DNA of 64,000 bases from Candidatus Woesearchaeota archaeon (GTDB lineage: Archaea; Nanobdellota; Nanobdellia; Woesearchaeales; UBA12501), in NCBI GenBank assembly GCA_030651375.1, contig JAUSFM010000003.1, forward strand, positions 120,718-184,717, given 5' to 3'. Shown piece by piece: positions 27,655-37,817 of the stretch; the stretch's first letter is position 1; each line of letters opens with the position of its first letter. Below the pieces are notes generated by a model. It saw only the letters and a program-made list of their open reading frames with translations, ran no database searches and was not told the DNA's origin. Position numbers and translations under genes: made by a program.

Positions 27655-29505
27655 ATGAAAAAGTTCAGCATTGTAAGTGTTATAGTACTTCTGATAATCG
27701 CGCTTATGCCAAGTGTCAGCGCTGCAGTGGAGATTGCAAATACGCCTTCACCTGACCTTAAAACGGACAGCAACGCCATTAACGGCTTGTATGACTATGA
27801 TATACAAACATCAGGTGACCCGTTGCCAGCAGGAGCTACCTACACCTTCGGACGCACTGATGGTGTTGCACTGCGAGCAGGCAGTGTTGACCTCGTGCAG
27901 CTTGCACAAGGGCACGTCCGCTGGACGCCAATTCAAACTGATGCAGGAACAAATCAAGAATATATTGTTGAAATTAAAGACCCCAATCTAGCCCCTCCAA
28001 ATGATGTGATAGCATCAAAAACATTCAGAATCGCTGTCCAGGGCGCCGCATTGAGTGTTTCTGACATTCTTATTGGTGGATCGGGAAGCGAAGGTGAACG
28101 TTTTAATCCAAAAGATGACGATTTCAATTCAGCCAGTTCAGCAATACCAAAAAAGACACAAAAAGTTTCGATTAAAAACACTGGCGACCTGCGAGCGACC
28201 GTTGATAGTATCAGGGTTACCTATGCCCCCGAAGCAGGCATAACGGACAATGCAGACGCATACGCCTTGACGCTGTTGAGCCAGAACGTGCGCAATAGCC
28301 TATTTGACAATGATCTTATCGTCGAACCAAGCGCGACCGTAGACAGTGTTAGTGTTGAAGCAATCATTGCTGAACACCTTCCTGCTGTTGACGCGGATCA
28401 TAACGTACGACAATGGACTATCGGCACGGTTACGGTCACACCGACAGACCGGGCAGTCAGTGTAACTGACGCCAGAAACGCAAATGCTCCTGCGCTGGTT
28501 AAAATGCAGGCGCAAAACATGCTTGAAGTCAAGAAAATCGAAGTCTGCGCAACCGGCGCAACTGAACGGTGCAAACGTTACGACAAGGGCGACACCGTCG
28601 AAAACCTCAAGCCAAATGACAAGCTGGCCATCACGGTTATTGTCGAGAACAACTTTGACGACAAGAGTAACCTTGACATGGACGGAAAAGTCGAAATTGA
28701 CACTGACGACACGAGCGTTATCGACCTTGATGTAAATGACGAGGAAGATACCGTTGAAACAAATACTGAAACCGAATTTGAGTTGTCTGCAGCTATCGAA
28801 AACGACGCTGACGGAACCGGCACACTTCAGATTACTGTAGGTGGAACTGACGACAACGATGCATTCCACGGTGAAAAGTGGGACCTCAAGTTCAAAGTCG
28901 AGCGCGAAGCGCACGAAATTTCATTGAGTACGCTCCAGCTTACGCCGGCACTCGTCTCCTGTAACATTGGCTCACGCGATGTACAGCTTCAGATGGACGT
29001 CCGGAACATTGGCAAGAAGAAGGAAAAAGAAGTCAAGGTCGAGATAAAAGCAGACCGCGGTAAATTCAAGCTGTTAAAGTCTGAAACTGACCTCGAAGTT
29101 GACAAAGACGATGAAATTCCGGTCCGCTTCACCTTCAACGTGCCAACTGATGTTGAGCCGGGAACGTACGGCATTGAAGTAAGCACGTACACCAAACGCA
29201 CTCTGTTGTCAAACACTGAAACAGTCATGCTGACGGTTCCTGACTGCGGCTTTGTGGCTGTTCCAACAGCACCTGAACAACAGGACGAGCCGAAGAAGCA
29301 GGAAGAAGTCGTGGTAACCACGCCTTCAGCAGGAACGGTGCCAGGAGTGCCAACCGGAACCATTGCAACAGCAACGCCGATTGCAAAGAAGGCAACCAAG
29401 ACATTCACCGCAAGCAACGCCTACATTGGCGCACTGATTGCGATTATCGTCGTGTTGCTGGTTGTCGGCGGCATACTCGTTGCGATGATTGTACGCAAGC
29501 AGTAA
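27655..29505 (+). CDS. Secreted, C-terminally membrane-anchored surface protein (COG1361-like)
   Basis: The start at 27655 has GGGGG upstream and puts the signal peptide (MKKFSIVSVIVLLIIALMP, then Ala-x-Ala near residue 24) at the N terminus; upstream in-frame starts only add a polar tail. The protein has 617 residues. The middle is a series of beta-rich, Asp-rich Ig-like or CARDB-like domains of the kind in the archaeal COG1361 S-layer-like group. A Thr/Pro/Ala-rich spacer (about 525-580) leads to a C-terminal transmembrane helix (about 590-613) and a short basic tail. It is therefore held on the outer face of the cell membrane. Function beyond surface structure is unknown. Confidence 0.8.
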   Translation: MKKFSIVSVIVLLIIALMPSVSAAVEIANTPSPDLKTDSNAINGLYDYDIQTSGDPLPAGATYTFGRTDGVALRAGSVDLVQLAQGHVRWTPIQTDAGTNQEYIVEIKDPNLAPPNDVIASKTFRIAVQGAALSVSDILIGGSGSEGERFNPKDDDFNSASSAIPKKTQKVSIKNTGDLRATVDSIRVTYAPEAGITDNADAYALTLLSQNVRNSLFDNDLIVEPSATVDSVSVEAIIAEHLPAVDADHNVRQWTIGTVTVTPTDRAVSVTDARNANAPALVKMQAQNMLEVKKIEVCATGATERCKRYDKGDTVENLKPNDKLAITVIVENNFDDKSNLDMDGKVEIDTDDTSVIDLDVNDEEDTVETNTETEFELSAAIENDADGTGTLQITVGGTDDNDAFHGEKWDLKFKVEREAHEISLSTLQLTPALVSCNIGSRDVQLQMDVRNIGKKKEKEVKVEIKADRGKFKLLKSETDLEVDKDDEIPVRFTFNVPTDVEPGTYGIEVSTYTKRTLLSNTETVMLTVPDCGFVAVPTAPEQQDEPKKQEEVVVTTPSAGTVPGVPTGTIATATPIAKKATKTFTASNAYIGALIAIIVVLLVVGGILVAMIVRKQ

Positions 29506-29506
29506 A

Positions 29507-29562
29507 TTAAATAATTTATTTTTTATTTATTCTCTTTTTTCTTCAGTTTTTCACTTTTGTTC
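29507..29562 (+). terminator. T-rich terminator
   Basis: Repeated T runs after the stop codon (TTTATTTTTTATTTATTC and TTTTTTC) match archaeal T-tract termination, just before the promoter of the next gene. Confidence 0.45.
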
Positions 29563-29607
29563 TGGTTACGCACTACTTTTTTATAGTCGAAACGCCCCCT
29601 CCATGCC

Positions 29608-30546
29608 ATGCGCACCCGCCCCTCGTTTGAGCTCTCTCTTGAAAAAGTCGAATGGATGCTGGAACAGAGCAAACTCGGCCAGCTGAAGAGCATTAAGGTC
29701 ATCAAGAAAGGAGTAGTCAATCCGACGTATGAAATCAACAACAAGTACATTCTGCGCATTCACCAGCGTGAGCCGCACCTTCTCAAGCTGGAAAAGGAAG
29801 CAGCGATTTATGAACGTGTGCTCAAGAGCGGTGTGAACGTTCCGGTCCCGCGCGTCATCGCGCTTGATACGTCAAAAACACTTATTCCCCACAATTATGT
29901 GCTGATGAACAAAATCAGGGGAACTGATCTTGACGAGGTTTGGAAGAAGCTTGGCGCAAAAAAGAAAAAAGATATCAGCTTTCACCTCGGAAAAACAATC
30001 GCGGAACTCCACAAAATTCGTTTCCGAAACTTTGGTGGAATCTTGCCGGCTGAAAAAAGATATCCTTCATGGGATGCCTACATTCAGCACACACTCGCAG
30101 ACTTTGTACACAATCATCGAAACTATGGTGACGTGCCAAACTACACGCTTGATGCGATTGAGCAGTTTTATAAAAAAAACAGGCACCTACTCAAAAACAT
30201 CAAACAGCCAGTCTTGCTCCACGGCGACTGGCACCGCGAGAACATCAAAATTCATGGCAACAAAATTTCAGGTGTGTTTGACTTCGAATGGGCGCTTGCC
30301 GGCCACAACGAGTTCGATTTCAAGAATATCATGCCGCAGTCAAAAAAAGAAAAGCTTTTACAGGAGGGAATTCTCTCCGGCTACCAAACCGTCCACACGC
30401 TGCCGCCGGAATTTGAGACGCGGATTCGGTTATATATTATGATGAATTGCCTTGATTTTCTTGAAGCAAATTATCTGCATTGGGGCAATGATCCGAACTA
30501 TCGAAAGAAATATTTGATGAATATAGAGAAGGAATTGGAAGAGTAA
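29608..30546 (+). CDS. Aminoglycoside phosphotransferase-family kinase
   Basis: The protein has 312 residues. It has the APH/choline-kinase fold: a catalytic loop HGDWHRENI (about 207-215) with the active-site Asp, and FDFEWALAG (about 223-231) in the metal-binding position. The family transfers phosphate from ATP to small molecules (sugars, choline, homoserine, methylthioribose, antibiotics); the substrate is not readable here. A TTTTTTATAG box about 25 bases before the ATG suggests a leaderless message. Confidence 0.85.
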   Translation: MRTRPSFELSLEKVEWMLEQSKLGQLKSIKVIKKGVVNPTYEINNKYILRIHQREPHLLKLEKEAAIYERVLKSGVNVPVPRVIALDTSKTLIPHNYVLMNKIRGTDLDEVWKKLGAKKKKDISFHLGKTIAELHKIRFRNFGGILPAEKRYPSWDAYIQHTLADFVHNHRNYGDVPNYTLDAIEQFYKKNRHLLKNIKQPVLLHGDWHRENIKIHGNKISGVFDFEWALAGHNEFDFKNIMPQSKKEKLLQEGILSGYQTVHTLPPEFETRIRLYIMMNCLDFLEANYLHWGNDPNYRKKYLMNIEKELEE

Positions 30547-30566
30547 AGGAGGAAGTAGTTTAGTAG

Positions 30567-31229
30567 TTACCAACACGTCCCTATCTCACCAGTCTTAAGA
30601 TTAACGGTGCCTGCACAGGATGAGGGCATTTCACAAATTGTTGTCGTGCTCACCTGCAGAGAAAGAACAGTAGAAACATACAGCCAACCTGAATTATAAC
30701 CAGGTATGTCACCTTCATGGATACGGGGGGTACTCGTGATGACTGTAGGGGTGTCACCCAAAAAGGTGTTTGCAAGTTTTGAAAGGCAGTGAGGAAATTG
30801 CTCTGCAAAACCAGCGTGTGACGCGGCAAACAGTTGTATGAGATGAGCTTCAACAGAGGGAGTCTCAACGCTTGAAGGAACCAGCGTTGTAAATGCCGTG
30901 CGCGCGCTCTGTTTACCAAATAGGGTAGTGATGCGGTCGGGAGCAAATGGTGCCGTTATATCCACAACAAGAGCATCGAGAGCGTTGGTATTCTCAGCTG
31001 CCTGCACGCGTCGAAGCGCGGATTCAGAAATGACCATGGGCACAACAAGCGCACCTTCAGAGGTTACGTCGGTTTCTCCGATTATGACACCGCTTGAACG
31101 CGGAGCATAGACAATGCCGCCGGTAATGGTGGCGTGCGGAAGAAACTCAACAAGAATCAGCGAAAGCAAAAGAAGAAATGATACTTTGATAAGGAACAAA
31201 CGATTTTTGCGCGCCTCTTTTTTGTGCAT
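30567..31229 (-). CDS. Unknown membrane-anchored or secreted protein
   Basis: The protein has 220 residues. A basic N terminus (Lys/Arg-rich, 1-13) is followed by a hydrophobic segment (about 13-35), either a signal anchor or a cleaved signal. The rest is outside and contains four cysteines near the C terminus (in CEMPSSC, the final TCW, and one near residue 147). A TATA-like TCTAAATATG lies at about 31262-31272 on the minus strand. No family is recognised. Confidence 0.7.
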   Translation of the reverse strand: MHKKEARKNRLFLIKVSFLLLLSLILVEFLPHATITGGIVYAPRSSGVIIGETDVTSEGALVVPMVISESALRRVQAAENTNALDALVVDITAPFAPDRITTLFGKQSARTAFTTLVPSSVETPSVEAHLIQLFAASHAGFAEQFPHCLSKLANTFLGDTPTVITSTPRIHEGDIPGYNSGWLYVSTVLSLQVSTTTICEMPSSCAGTVNLKTGEIGTCW

Positions 31230-31278
31230 GGGGTATCAGCGTTTGAGCGGTTTTTTTGATTTGGCATATTTAGATAAT

Positions 31279-32136
31279 TCAGATTTTTTCTGAAGAAGGT
31301 GAAAAAGAGGTTGGCGGCCGGCGGGGCTCGATTTTGCTCTCGACAATGCGTTTCATCTGGTTGATGAAATCTTCAGCGTCAGCACAGTAGCGGTCATAGT
31401 CAAGCCCGCGCACGTCTTTAATCTGGCGATGCGTTATTCGTTTCATCATATCGTAGAAATTCTGCATCATGAGCGGGTATTTTTTGTCGAGCATGCCATG
31501 CTTCACCAGCGCATCATCCATCAATGCCGCAACATGTTTGGGGCTCGGGGGGATTTCATCCATGCGCATCAAAGCTGCGTGGGCTGCATCAACCACGGCC
31601 CAATACAGGTCAACACAGGCTTGGAGAATATGCCATTTTGAATTTTGGATGGTTGCGGGGGCACGGACAAAATAGGACCACACTGCTTCTGGCGTCGGCC
31701 GGATTCTTCCCTGCCGAAGAAGCATCTGCAGTGGGTCAAACATGCCGGTGTCAATGAGCGCAACACCATCGCGGAGAATGTTAACCGCGACAGGGTCGCC
31801 GGCTTTCACATATTCCCAGAACGACGTCAGCTTGAGCGTGGTGATGTGCAGCCGAGGTGAAATGTCACCGATAAGCTTTTGCACCAGAATCCGGTAGGTT
31901 TGAACTACTTCCGGGCGCAGCTCAATGGTCATGTCATCAATAACAATGAGGATGTCAATGTCACCTTCAGGTGATGGCGATGGTTCACGGGTGGCGCTGC
32001 CAAAGAGCACAACGCATTTGATGAAGGTGCCAAATTCTTTATACGATTTCTCGGCAAATTTGTACGCAATATCAAAGTGCTCTTTAGAATATTTCTCAAC
32101 ATTTGGCCGCGAACGGCGTTGTACCTTGAATTCCAT
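31279..32136 (-). CDS. Nucleotidyltransferase-domain protein
   Basis: The start at 32136 is chosen because the minus-strand TATA box at 32171-32180 puts the transcript start downstream of the alternative ATG at 32157. The protein has 285 residues. Residues 41-67 hold a pol-beta-type nucleotidyltransferase motif: LFGSAT (44-49) then GDIDILIV with Asp59 and Asp61. A helical C-terminal part (about 120-270) resembles HEPN-like partner domains. The family includes MNT antitoxins and nucleotide-adding enzymes. It is divergently transcribed from lysS. Confidence 0.85.
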   Translation of the reverse strand: MEFKVQRRSRPNVEKYSKEHFDIAYKFAEKSYKEFGTFIKCVVLFGSATREPSPSPEGDIDILIVIDDMTIELRPEVVQTYRILVQKLIGDISPRLHITTLKLTSFWEYVKAGDPVAVNILRDGVALIDTGMFDPLQMLLRQGRIRPTPEAVWSYFVRAPATIQNSKWHILQACVDLYWAVVDAAHAALMRMDEIPPSPKHVAALMDDALVKHGMLDKKYPLMMQNFYDMMKRITHRQIKDVRGLDYDRYCADAEDFINQMKRIVESKIEPRRPPTSFSPSSEKI

Positions 32137-32170
32137 AACAACCCCTTTTTTATCCAATTTGGGGAGTTGG

Positions 32171-32180
32171 ATATATAAAG
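32171..32180 (-). promoter_or_regulatory. TATA box of the nucleotidyltransferase gene
   Basis: The minus strand reads CTTTATATAT. The predicted start is near 32150, which decides for the ATG at 32136. Confidence 0.6.
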
Positions 32181-32201
32181 TTTGCTTTAAAAGAGAATTA
32201 A

Positions 32202-32210
32202 CTTTAAATA
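32202..32210 (+). promoter_or_regulatory. TATA box of lysS
   Basis: CTTTAAATA lies 25-30 bases before the ATG at 32233, so the transcript is leaderless or nearly so. Confidence 0.6.
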
Positions 32211-32232
32211 CGCCAATGATACGCTAGGGAGT

Positions 32233-34011
32233 ATGGCAAAAAAAACAGCGAAAACAGCGCCGAACTTGGTGAAGAAGCCAGTGAAACAAGAAAAAAAGAA
32301 GGAACCTGCACACCACACAGGCGATGAGGAATCAGACCATCTTCACTGGTCAGACAAGATTGCTCAAGATATCATCGAACGAGTTTCCAACAGCGCATTT
32401 CTCAAAAAAATTGTTGACAAACACGGAGTCGTTGTGTATGACGAAAAAACACCGTCCGGAACCATTCACGTCGGCTCGGGCCGCGGCTGGGTCATGCATG
32501 ATGTCATTGCAAAAACCCTGCGCAAGAACGGCATGAAGGCACGGTTTGTGTTCTCAAGCGATGATATTGACCCATACGACAAGCCCAGCAAGGAGCTCGG
32601 CCCGGCATGGGACAAATATCTCGGCATGCCGTTCAGGAATATCCCCAGCCCAAAAGAGGGCTATGAACATTTTGGCGACTATTATTTCATGCAGTGCGTT
32701 GAAAAGTTCAAGGAGTTGGGCATCGAAGCAGACATAGAAAGCACCGGCGCAGAATATGAAAAAGGCACGTTCAACGCAGCCATTAAAAAAATTCTTGACA
32801 ACCATGAAAAAGTACAGGCAATCTATCGGCGGCTTTATGGTGATGAAGCCGGCGGGGCAAACAAGATTCCGTTCAATGTGATCTGTGAAAAATGTGGTAG
32901 GATAGCAACAACCATTGCCACGCACTGGGACAAGAAAAAAGAGCTGCTCACCTACGAATGCCGGCCGGATAATTCAGTCGTCAAATGGGCAATCGGCTGC
33001 GGCCAGAAGGGAACCATCAGCCCGTACAACGGCAATGGAAAATTCCCGTGGAAAGTCGAATGGGCAGCAAAGTGGCCGAGCAAAAATGTCATCTGTGAAT
33101 ACGCCGGAAAGGACCACTTCACTCAAGGGGGAAGCAGAACCTGCGCAGTGGCGATTAGCGATGAAGTGCTTGATTATCCACCACCGTATCCCTCAACGAG
33201 AAAAGAGACAGGAAAGGGCTATGAATTTTTCAACATCGGCGGCAAGAAAATGTCAACATCAAAAGGACAGGGCATTGCGTTTGCTGAAATCACCACCATT
33301 CTCCCGCCAAAAATTGTGCGCTGTTTGCTCGTGCGAAGCAGGCCGCACGCGGTGATTGACTTTGACCCATACCGGGACAACGACGTCATTTTTTTGTTTG
33401 ACCGTTATGATGAAACCGAACGCATCTATTTTGGCGACAAGGAATCGGTCAAGGATCTTACCAAAAAAGAAATTGAAAAGCACAAACGGATTTATGAACT
33501 GTCCCAGACAACGAATGATATACCAAAAAAACTGCCGGTTCAAATTCCGTTTTCATTTGCCGCGCACGTTATTCAGATTGGGCTCAACGAATCTGGTGCA
33601 CTCACCATTTTGAAAAAGCTCGGCCATATTCCCACAAAAGTTTCCGGCGTTGACCTGCATTATGTCACGGAACGGCTCCATGACGCACAACGGTGGGTTG
33701 AAAAATTTGCATCTGACGAATATAAATTTCAGGTGCAAACGCCGGAACACGTCGACAAAATAAAAAAAGAGCTTTCTGACAAGCAGCGCAGCAGCCTGAA
33801 ACTTGTTGCAAAAAAGCTGAAGCAGAAAACATGGAAGCCGGAAGACCTGCACACCGAATTTTATGAAATCTGCACAAGCATTGACCTTGACATGAAAGAA
33901 TTTTTCAATGCGGCCTACAAAGTTATCATCAACAAGAACCGCGGGCCGCGGCTCGCCGCATTTTTGATTGCACTGGGGGATACAGCGGTTGAATTGTTGG
34001 AACGGGTGTGA
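32233..34011 (+). CDS. lysS: Class I lysyl-tRNA synthetase
   Basis: The protein has 592 residues. It charges tRNA-Lys with lysine and belongs to the class I form found in most archaea and some bacteria. The HIGH-type motif is IHVG (78-81) and the KMSKS-type motif is KMSTSKG (about 339-345). Cysteine pairs near residues 218-221 and 244-256 suggest a zinc site. A Lys-rich extension of about 35 residues precedes the catalytic domain. The C-terminal helical part is the anticodon-binding region. Confidence 0.96.
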   Translation: MAKKTAKTAPNLVKKPVKQEKKKEPAHHTGDEESDHLHWSDKIAQDIIERVSNSAFLKKIVDKHGVVVYDEKTPSGTIHVGSGRGWVMHDVIAKTLRKNGMKARFVFSSDDIDPYDKPSKELGPAWDKYLGMPFRNIPSPKEGYEHFGDYYFMQCVEKFKELGIEADIESTGAEYEKGTFNAAIKKILDNHEKVQAIYRRLYGDEAGGANKIPFNVICEKCGRIATTIATHWDKKKELLTYECRPDNSVVKWAIGCGQKGTISPYNGNGKFPWKVEWAAKWPSKNVICEYAGKDHFTQGGSRTCAVAISDEVLDYPPPYPSTRKETGKGYEFFNIGGKKMSTSKGQGIAFAEITTILPPKIVRCLLVRSRPHAVIDFDPYRDNDVIFLFDRYDETERIYFGDKESVKDLTKKEIEKHKRIYELSQTTNDIPKKLPVQIPFSFAAHVIQIGLNESGALTILKKLGHIPTKVSGVDLHYVTERLHDAQRWVEKFASDEYKFQVQTPEHVDKIKKELSDKQRSSLKLVAKKLKQKTWKPEDLHTEFYEICTSIDLDMKEFFNAAYKVIINKNRGPRLAAFLIALGDTAVELLERV

Positions 34012-34166
34012 AATGGATAGGGTGAAGAAAAAAATTGATGGCTTCGGCCTGTGCACCGGAGCAGAACCGTTCGAAGAAGAAAAAGAACCACATGATAAAT
34101 TCTGATAATGTAAAATTATCCTCACCACTAACCACCCACCTCAAGCCCCAGACCAGAGACCTAATA

Positions 34167-35663
34167 CTAATACAAGAACCCATACGCCGCTTTATATCGC
34201 TTCTGGAAATTGTACCACTGGTCCTTGCAGTGTTTTTTTGCTTTTTCCTTGGCTTCTTCAATCGCATACGCCTCTGCTTTGCTCGGCTTGCGCATGAGCT
34301 TGCCGCAACTCTTGCAAAATACCGTTTTCAGATCGTTCATGGTTGAGCATTTGGTGCATTTCGGACCGCCGTCACCATGGCTGTGGCCATGGCCGCCGTG
34401 TTTCATGAAGGGAGCCATGAATGGCTCAAAAAGCCCGGCACGCTTGTCCTTGGAGTGCACCGGCTCTTTTGGAAAGTCAGTTTGGGTTGTTGATTCAGCT
34501 TCCTTGAGGTATTTTTCAAGCTCGTCGCCCAACGAAGTGTAGGCGGCTTTGACCGAAACATCAACATCACCGAGCAGTTCAAAATCTTCTTTGTCTCGGA
34601 ATTCACGATACCGTCGGATATCATCTTTTGTCCATGCGTAGGCACGCACGGTAAATGTTGTTCTGCCGCAGTGCTGCGGGCCGCGCTGATAGCCCTCTTG
34701 GACAAATTTCATTTCAGGGCGTGAACGGTAGTCAAAGTGAAGATGATAGATGGCGTACACGTCACTGCCGACGGGCCGTTTTGCCAGCACCTCAATTTCA
34801 ATAAGCGAACTTTCAAACGCTGCAATCAGGTGCGGACTGCTTGCCTTGCGGAAATCAAGCTGAAGCCGACGCAGATTTTTCAGGTACGGCTTGACCCAAT
34901 TCATGTACATTTTGATGATGTCATAATGCTGGCGAAGATATTTGATAGTAAAAGTCCTGCGACTCTTCAGCTCCTTGGACGTGTGGAGTTTCCAAACGAG
35001 AAACGACTTGAGTTTTCGCGAGAGCACTTCTTTGACCTTGCGGTTGAATTCAAGCGTGTCAATATGTTTCTGAACATCAGTCGGGCTCATCGGCGGCGCG
35101 TCAAAAAAAAGGTCGGGAAGCGTGGCAAAGCCGATTTCGCGCGCCATGCCCAATACTGAGCTTGGGTTTTTTGCGCCGCCCTCGACAAGGTCAATCCAAT
35201 ATCCCTTCAGTGAAATTTCAGCAGACTTGTCAGCTTGATAACTTGCGTCATAAATATACATACGCTCGTCAAGAATACGCAGTTCGCGCACCAGCTGGAA
35301 CAGTTCCTTGACCATTTTTCCAATCGTCGCCAGAAACTGGCTTACCTTGTCCTGCTGGAGCCCGATACGCTGCTGGGCAACGCCAAAAAACGCAGAGTGC
35401 TCTGACGCAGCAAAGATGTCAAGAATTTTTTCAAACTCGGCAAACTCATTTTCTTCGCGCAGAAAATCAAGCGCGCGAAAATAGAGGTCTTCAATGGATT
35501 GATTGTACACTTCGTAGATGAGCCGGAAGCGCATATTCGTCCTGCCATCTGGATACGGGCCACCGCCCCACACAAGCGGTTGGGGAAAATTAGTCGGCAG
35601 ATAGGTATGGATACCCTCTTCTCCTGTTTCTTCAGGAAAATCAAAATCTTTGATGCTGACCAT
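34167..35663 (-). CDS. Unknown protein with C-terminal zinc ribbon
   Basis: The protein has 498 residues and is mainly helical. Near the C terminus a His/Gly-rich stretch (about 424-433) leads to a zinc ribbon of the form CxxC-x11-CxxC (about 436-453). A charged tail follows. The long helical middle contains probable coiled coils. I do not recognise the family. It is transcribed away from the YhbY gene with about 100 bases between them. Confidence 0.75.
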   Translation of the reverse strand: MVSIKDFDFPEETGEEGIHTYLPTNFPQPLVWGGGPYPDGRTNMRFRLIYEVYNQSIEDLYFRALDFLREENEFAEFEKILDIFAASEHSAFFGVAQQRIGLQQDKVSQFLATIGKMVKELFQLVRELRILDERMYIYDASYQADKSAEISLKGYWIDLVEGGAKNPSSVLGMAREIGFATLPDLFFDAPPMSPTDVQKHIDTLEFNRKVKEVLSRKLKSFLVWKLHTSKELKSRRTFTIKYLRQHYDIIKMYMNWVKPYLKNLRRLQLDFRKASSPHLIAAFESSLIEIEVLAKRPVGSDVYAIYHLHFDYRSRPEMKFVQEGYQRGPQHCGRTTFTVRAYAWTKDDIRRYREFRDKEDFELLGDVDVSVKAAYTSLGDELEKYLKEAESTTQTDFPKEPVHSKDKRAGLFEPFMAPFMKHGGHGHSHGDGGPKCTKCSTMNDLKTVFCKSCGKLMRKPSKAEAYAIEEAKEKAKKHCKDQWYNFQKRYKAAYGFLY

Positions 35664-35770
35664 GGTCCTCTTTTTTGTTTTCGTTTTTTTCTTTTTTCTT
35701 TCTGTTTGCTTTAAAGGAGCGCACTGTTGTTTTTTAATGTTGTGCTATTTTTCGCATCGTGTGCTTGCCC

Positions 35771-36064
35771 TTAGAGGATTAAGTCTTTTCGCGGCTTGTA
35801 CAGCACGACCACAAATCCAATCTGCTGGATGATTTCCGCGCCTACCTTTTCTGCGAGCTGTGCCGCGAATGCCTGTTTTTCTTTTTTCGATGGGTGCTCG
35901 GAAAATGCAGACGGAAGAAATTTTAATTTGACGAGATTTCTTTTTTTCAGCTGGTTCGCAAGTTCGTCAACAATAGTGGGAGTGAGACCTGCTTTGCCAA
36001 TCTGTACAGTTGCGGAAAGTGTGTGCGCCTGCTGGCGTAATTTTTTCAGGAGAGTTTGGTCCAT
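35771..36064 (-). CDS. YhbY/CRS1-type RNA-binding protein
   Basis: The protein has 97 residues, the normal length for a stand-alone CRM domain. The motif VQIGKAGLTPTIVDELANQL and the strand LVKLKFL match YhbY, which binds pre-50S ribosomal particles. The start at 36064 is chosen because earlier in-frame starts overlap the antiporter gene and add a non-conserved tail. It lies 25 bases after the antiporter gene on the same strand. Confidence 0.88.
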   Translation of the reverse strand: MDQTLLKKLRQQAHTLSATVQIGKAGLTPTIVDELANQLKKRNLVKLKFLPSAFSEHPSKKEKQAFAAQLAEKVGAEIIQQIGFVVVLYKPRKDLIL

Positions 36065-36089
36065 AGGGAATGTGAGAGATGCCGAGGGG

Positions 36090-37817
36090 TTAATGAAGGT
36101 AGTGATGGTTGCCATGCTCGTGCTCAAGCCGCTGGCGCTGTTTCAGGTCGTCAATATGGTCATGCTTGATTTTGAGCATACTGCGAAGGTCGTGGCGATG
36201 CTCTTCAACCATCGCGGCAACCCGTTCCCCACCCAGCAGGTGTGGCAGGATAACGTAGTCAGCCCCAGCAGCATACAGGCTTAATGCGTCGCTAATGGCC
36301 GTTGCGGTGACCATGACAACGGCGCGATGGTTCACTGCCCTTGTTTTTTTGATAATCATAAGGCTGTCGTCGTGTGAAGGAATCGTTGAGATAATAAGCT
36401 TTGCTTTTGAAAGGTTGATGCGCTCAAGAATTTCATCATCGCTGACATCGCCATACAAGCATGGAAGATTTCTCGCGGCAAGCCGGCGAATGATATCAGG
36501 ATTGTAATCGACCACCATAAATGAATAGCCCATTTTTTGAAACGTCTTGAAAATGCTGTAGCCAATGCGGTCATACCCAATGAGAATTGCGTCCGAAGCA
36601 ACGTCCTTGTGCGGCATAAATCCGAGATGGGTACCTCCACCCAGCCGCTCAAACGGTGTGAGAAACCGCGAAAAAAAAGAGTACAATTTTTGGTCAAACT
36701 GCATGAAATAGGATGTCGCAGCCATAGTCACGACGGCAAGCACGATGGTCAGCGTGAAGAGTTCATTGGACAGGTGGCCAGCAGCAAGACCGGCACCCGC
36801 CAAAATAATGGAAAATTCAGAAACCTGCGCAAGCGAAATCGCGGTCTGAAAAGAAACTTTTTTGGTGTAGCCGAAAAAACTGGTGATAAGCAGGATAATG
36901 AATGGTTTGAGTAGTATGACCAATAGAGTGAAGACAACCAGAGGAATGACAATTTTGTTGAATGATGAAACCACCATGCTCATGCCCAACGACACAAAAA
37001 ACAAGGTTGAAAAAAAATCCTTGAGTGATTTTACTTTGCTCACCATTTCAATGTTGTACGGCAGGTTTGCGAGCGAGAGCCCTGCAACAAATGCGCCGAT
37101 GGCAATCGAAATGTGGAGGGAATAAAAGAGCAGTGAGAATAAAAAACAGACGCTCACTGCGCCCATGAAAAGAAGCTCTTGCGATTTTGCTGCAAAGCGA
37201 AATAAGGACGGAAAGAGGTATTTGCTGCACAAAAATGCAAGCACAAACACGCCGCCGATTTTCAGAAGCGGCGAGCCGAAAAACGATGCGCTGAGTGAGG
37301 CAGTTGCTGACGCATCAACCGAGGCAAGGAGTGATAGGGCAATGAGCGCGATGACGTCCTGAATAAGAAGGATACCGATGATTATTTTTCCGTGAAGAGT
37401 GTCAAGCTCGTGATTGTCAGATAACAGCTTGACCACAATCATCGTGCTGCTGAACGCAACAATCAAGCCGAGATAGGCCGCTTCGATGTTTGAAAAGCCC
37501 AGCACCCGCGCCGCGCCAAAACCAGCAGCAGTGAGGACAAGCACTTGAATGACGCCGCCCACGATGACAACAAATCCGATGTCTTTTATTTTTTTGATGG
37601 CGAGCTCGAGGCCAACGATGAATAAAAGAAATGCAATGCCAGCAAGGCTCATGGCGGTAATCAGTTCAGTATTGTTCACCAGCCGTCCAACTGGCCCAAG
37701 GAGAAAACCGGCAAGAATGTACGCGGGAATGAGCGGCTGCCGAAGGAAGCGTGCAAGAAACGCGCCTATCGTTGCCACAATAATCATGACGCCCAGTTGG
37801 ATAAAGACTTCTGCCAT
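36090..37817 (-). CDS. Kef/CPA2-type monovalent cation/proton antiporter with TrkA-N domain
   Basis: The protein has 575 residues. Residues 1-385 contain about 12 transmembrane helices of the Na+/H+ exchanger (CPA2) family. Residues about 400-530 form a TrkA-N regulatory domain with a Rossmann loop (LIGYDRIGYSIF) and Asp at the end of strand two. The last 30 residues are rich in His. Such proteins exchange K+ or Na+ for H+ across the cell membrane, gated by nucleotide at the TrkA-N domain. Confidence 0.92.
   Translation of the reverse strand: MAEVFIQLGVMIIVATIGAFLARFLRQPLIPAYILAGFLLGPVGRLVNNTELITAMSLAGIAFLLFIVGLELAIKKIKDIGFVVIVGGVIQVLVLTAAGFGAARVLGFSNIEAAYLGLIVAFSSTMIVVKLLSDNHELDTLHGKIIIGILLIQDVIALIALSLLASVDASATASLSASFFGSPLLKIGGVFVLAFLCSKYLFPSLFRFAAKSQELLFMGAVSVCFLFSLLFYSLHISIAIGAFVAGLSLANLPYNIEMVSKVKSLKDFFSTLFFVSLGMSMVVSSFNKIVIPLVVFTLLVILLKPFIILLITSFFGYTKKVSFQTAISLAQVSEFSIILAGAGLAAGHLSNELFTLTIVLAVVTMAATSYFMQFDQKLYSFFSRFLTPFERLGGGTHLGFMPHKDVASDAILIGYDRIGYSIFKTFQKMGYSFMVVDYNPDIIRRLAARNLPCLYGDVSDDEILERINLSKAKLIISTIPSHDDSLMIIKKTRAVNHRAVVMVTATAISDALSLYAAGADYVILPHLLGGERVAAMVEEHRHDLRSMLKIKHDHIDDLKQRQRLEHEHGNHHYLH

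Noticed and set aside
31279..32136. Toxin-antitoxin (HEPN/MNT) locus
   Set aside because: Only one gene is present, and the 285-residue length is far above that of MNT antitoxins; no separate HEPN partner gene is adjacent.
34013..34105. Thirty-codon frame right after lysS
   Set aside because: It is short, has no Shine-Dalgarno site and no recognisable product; probably chance.
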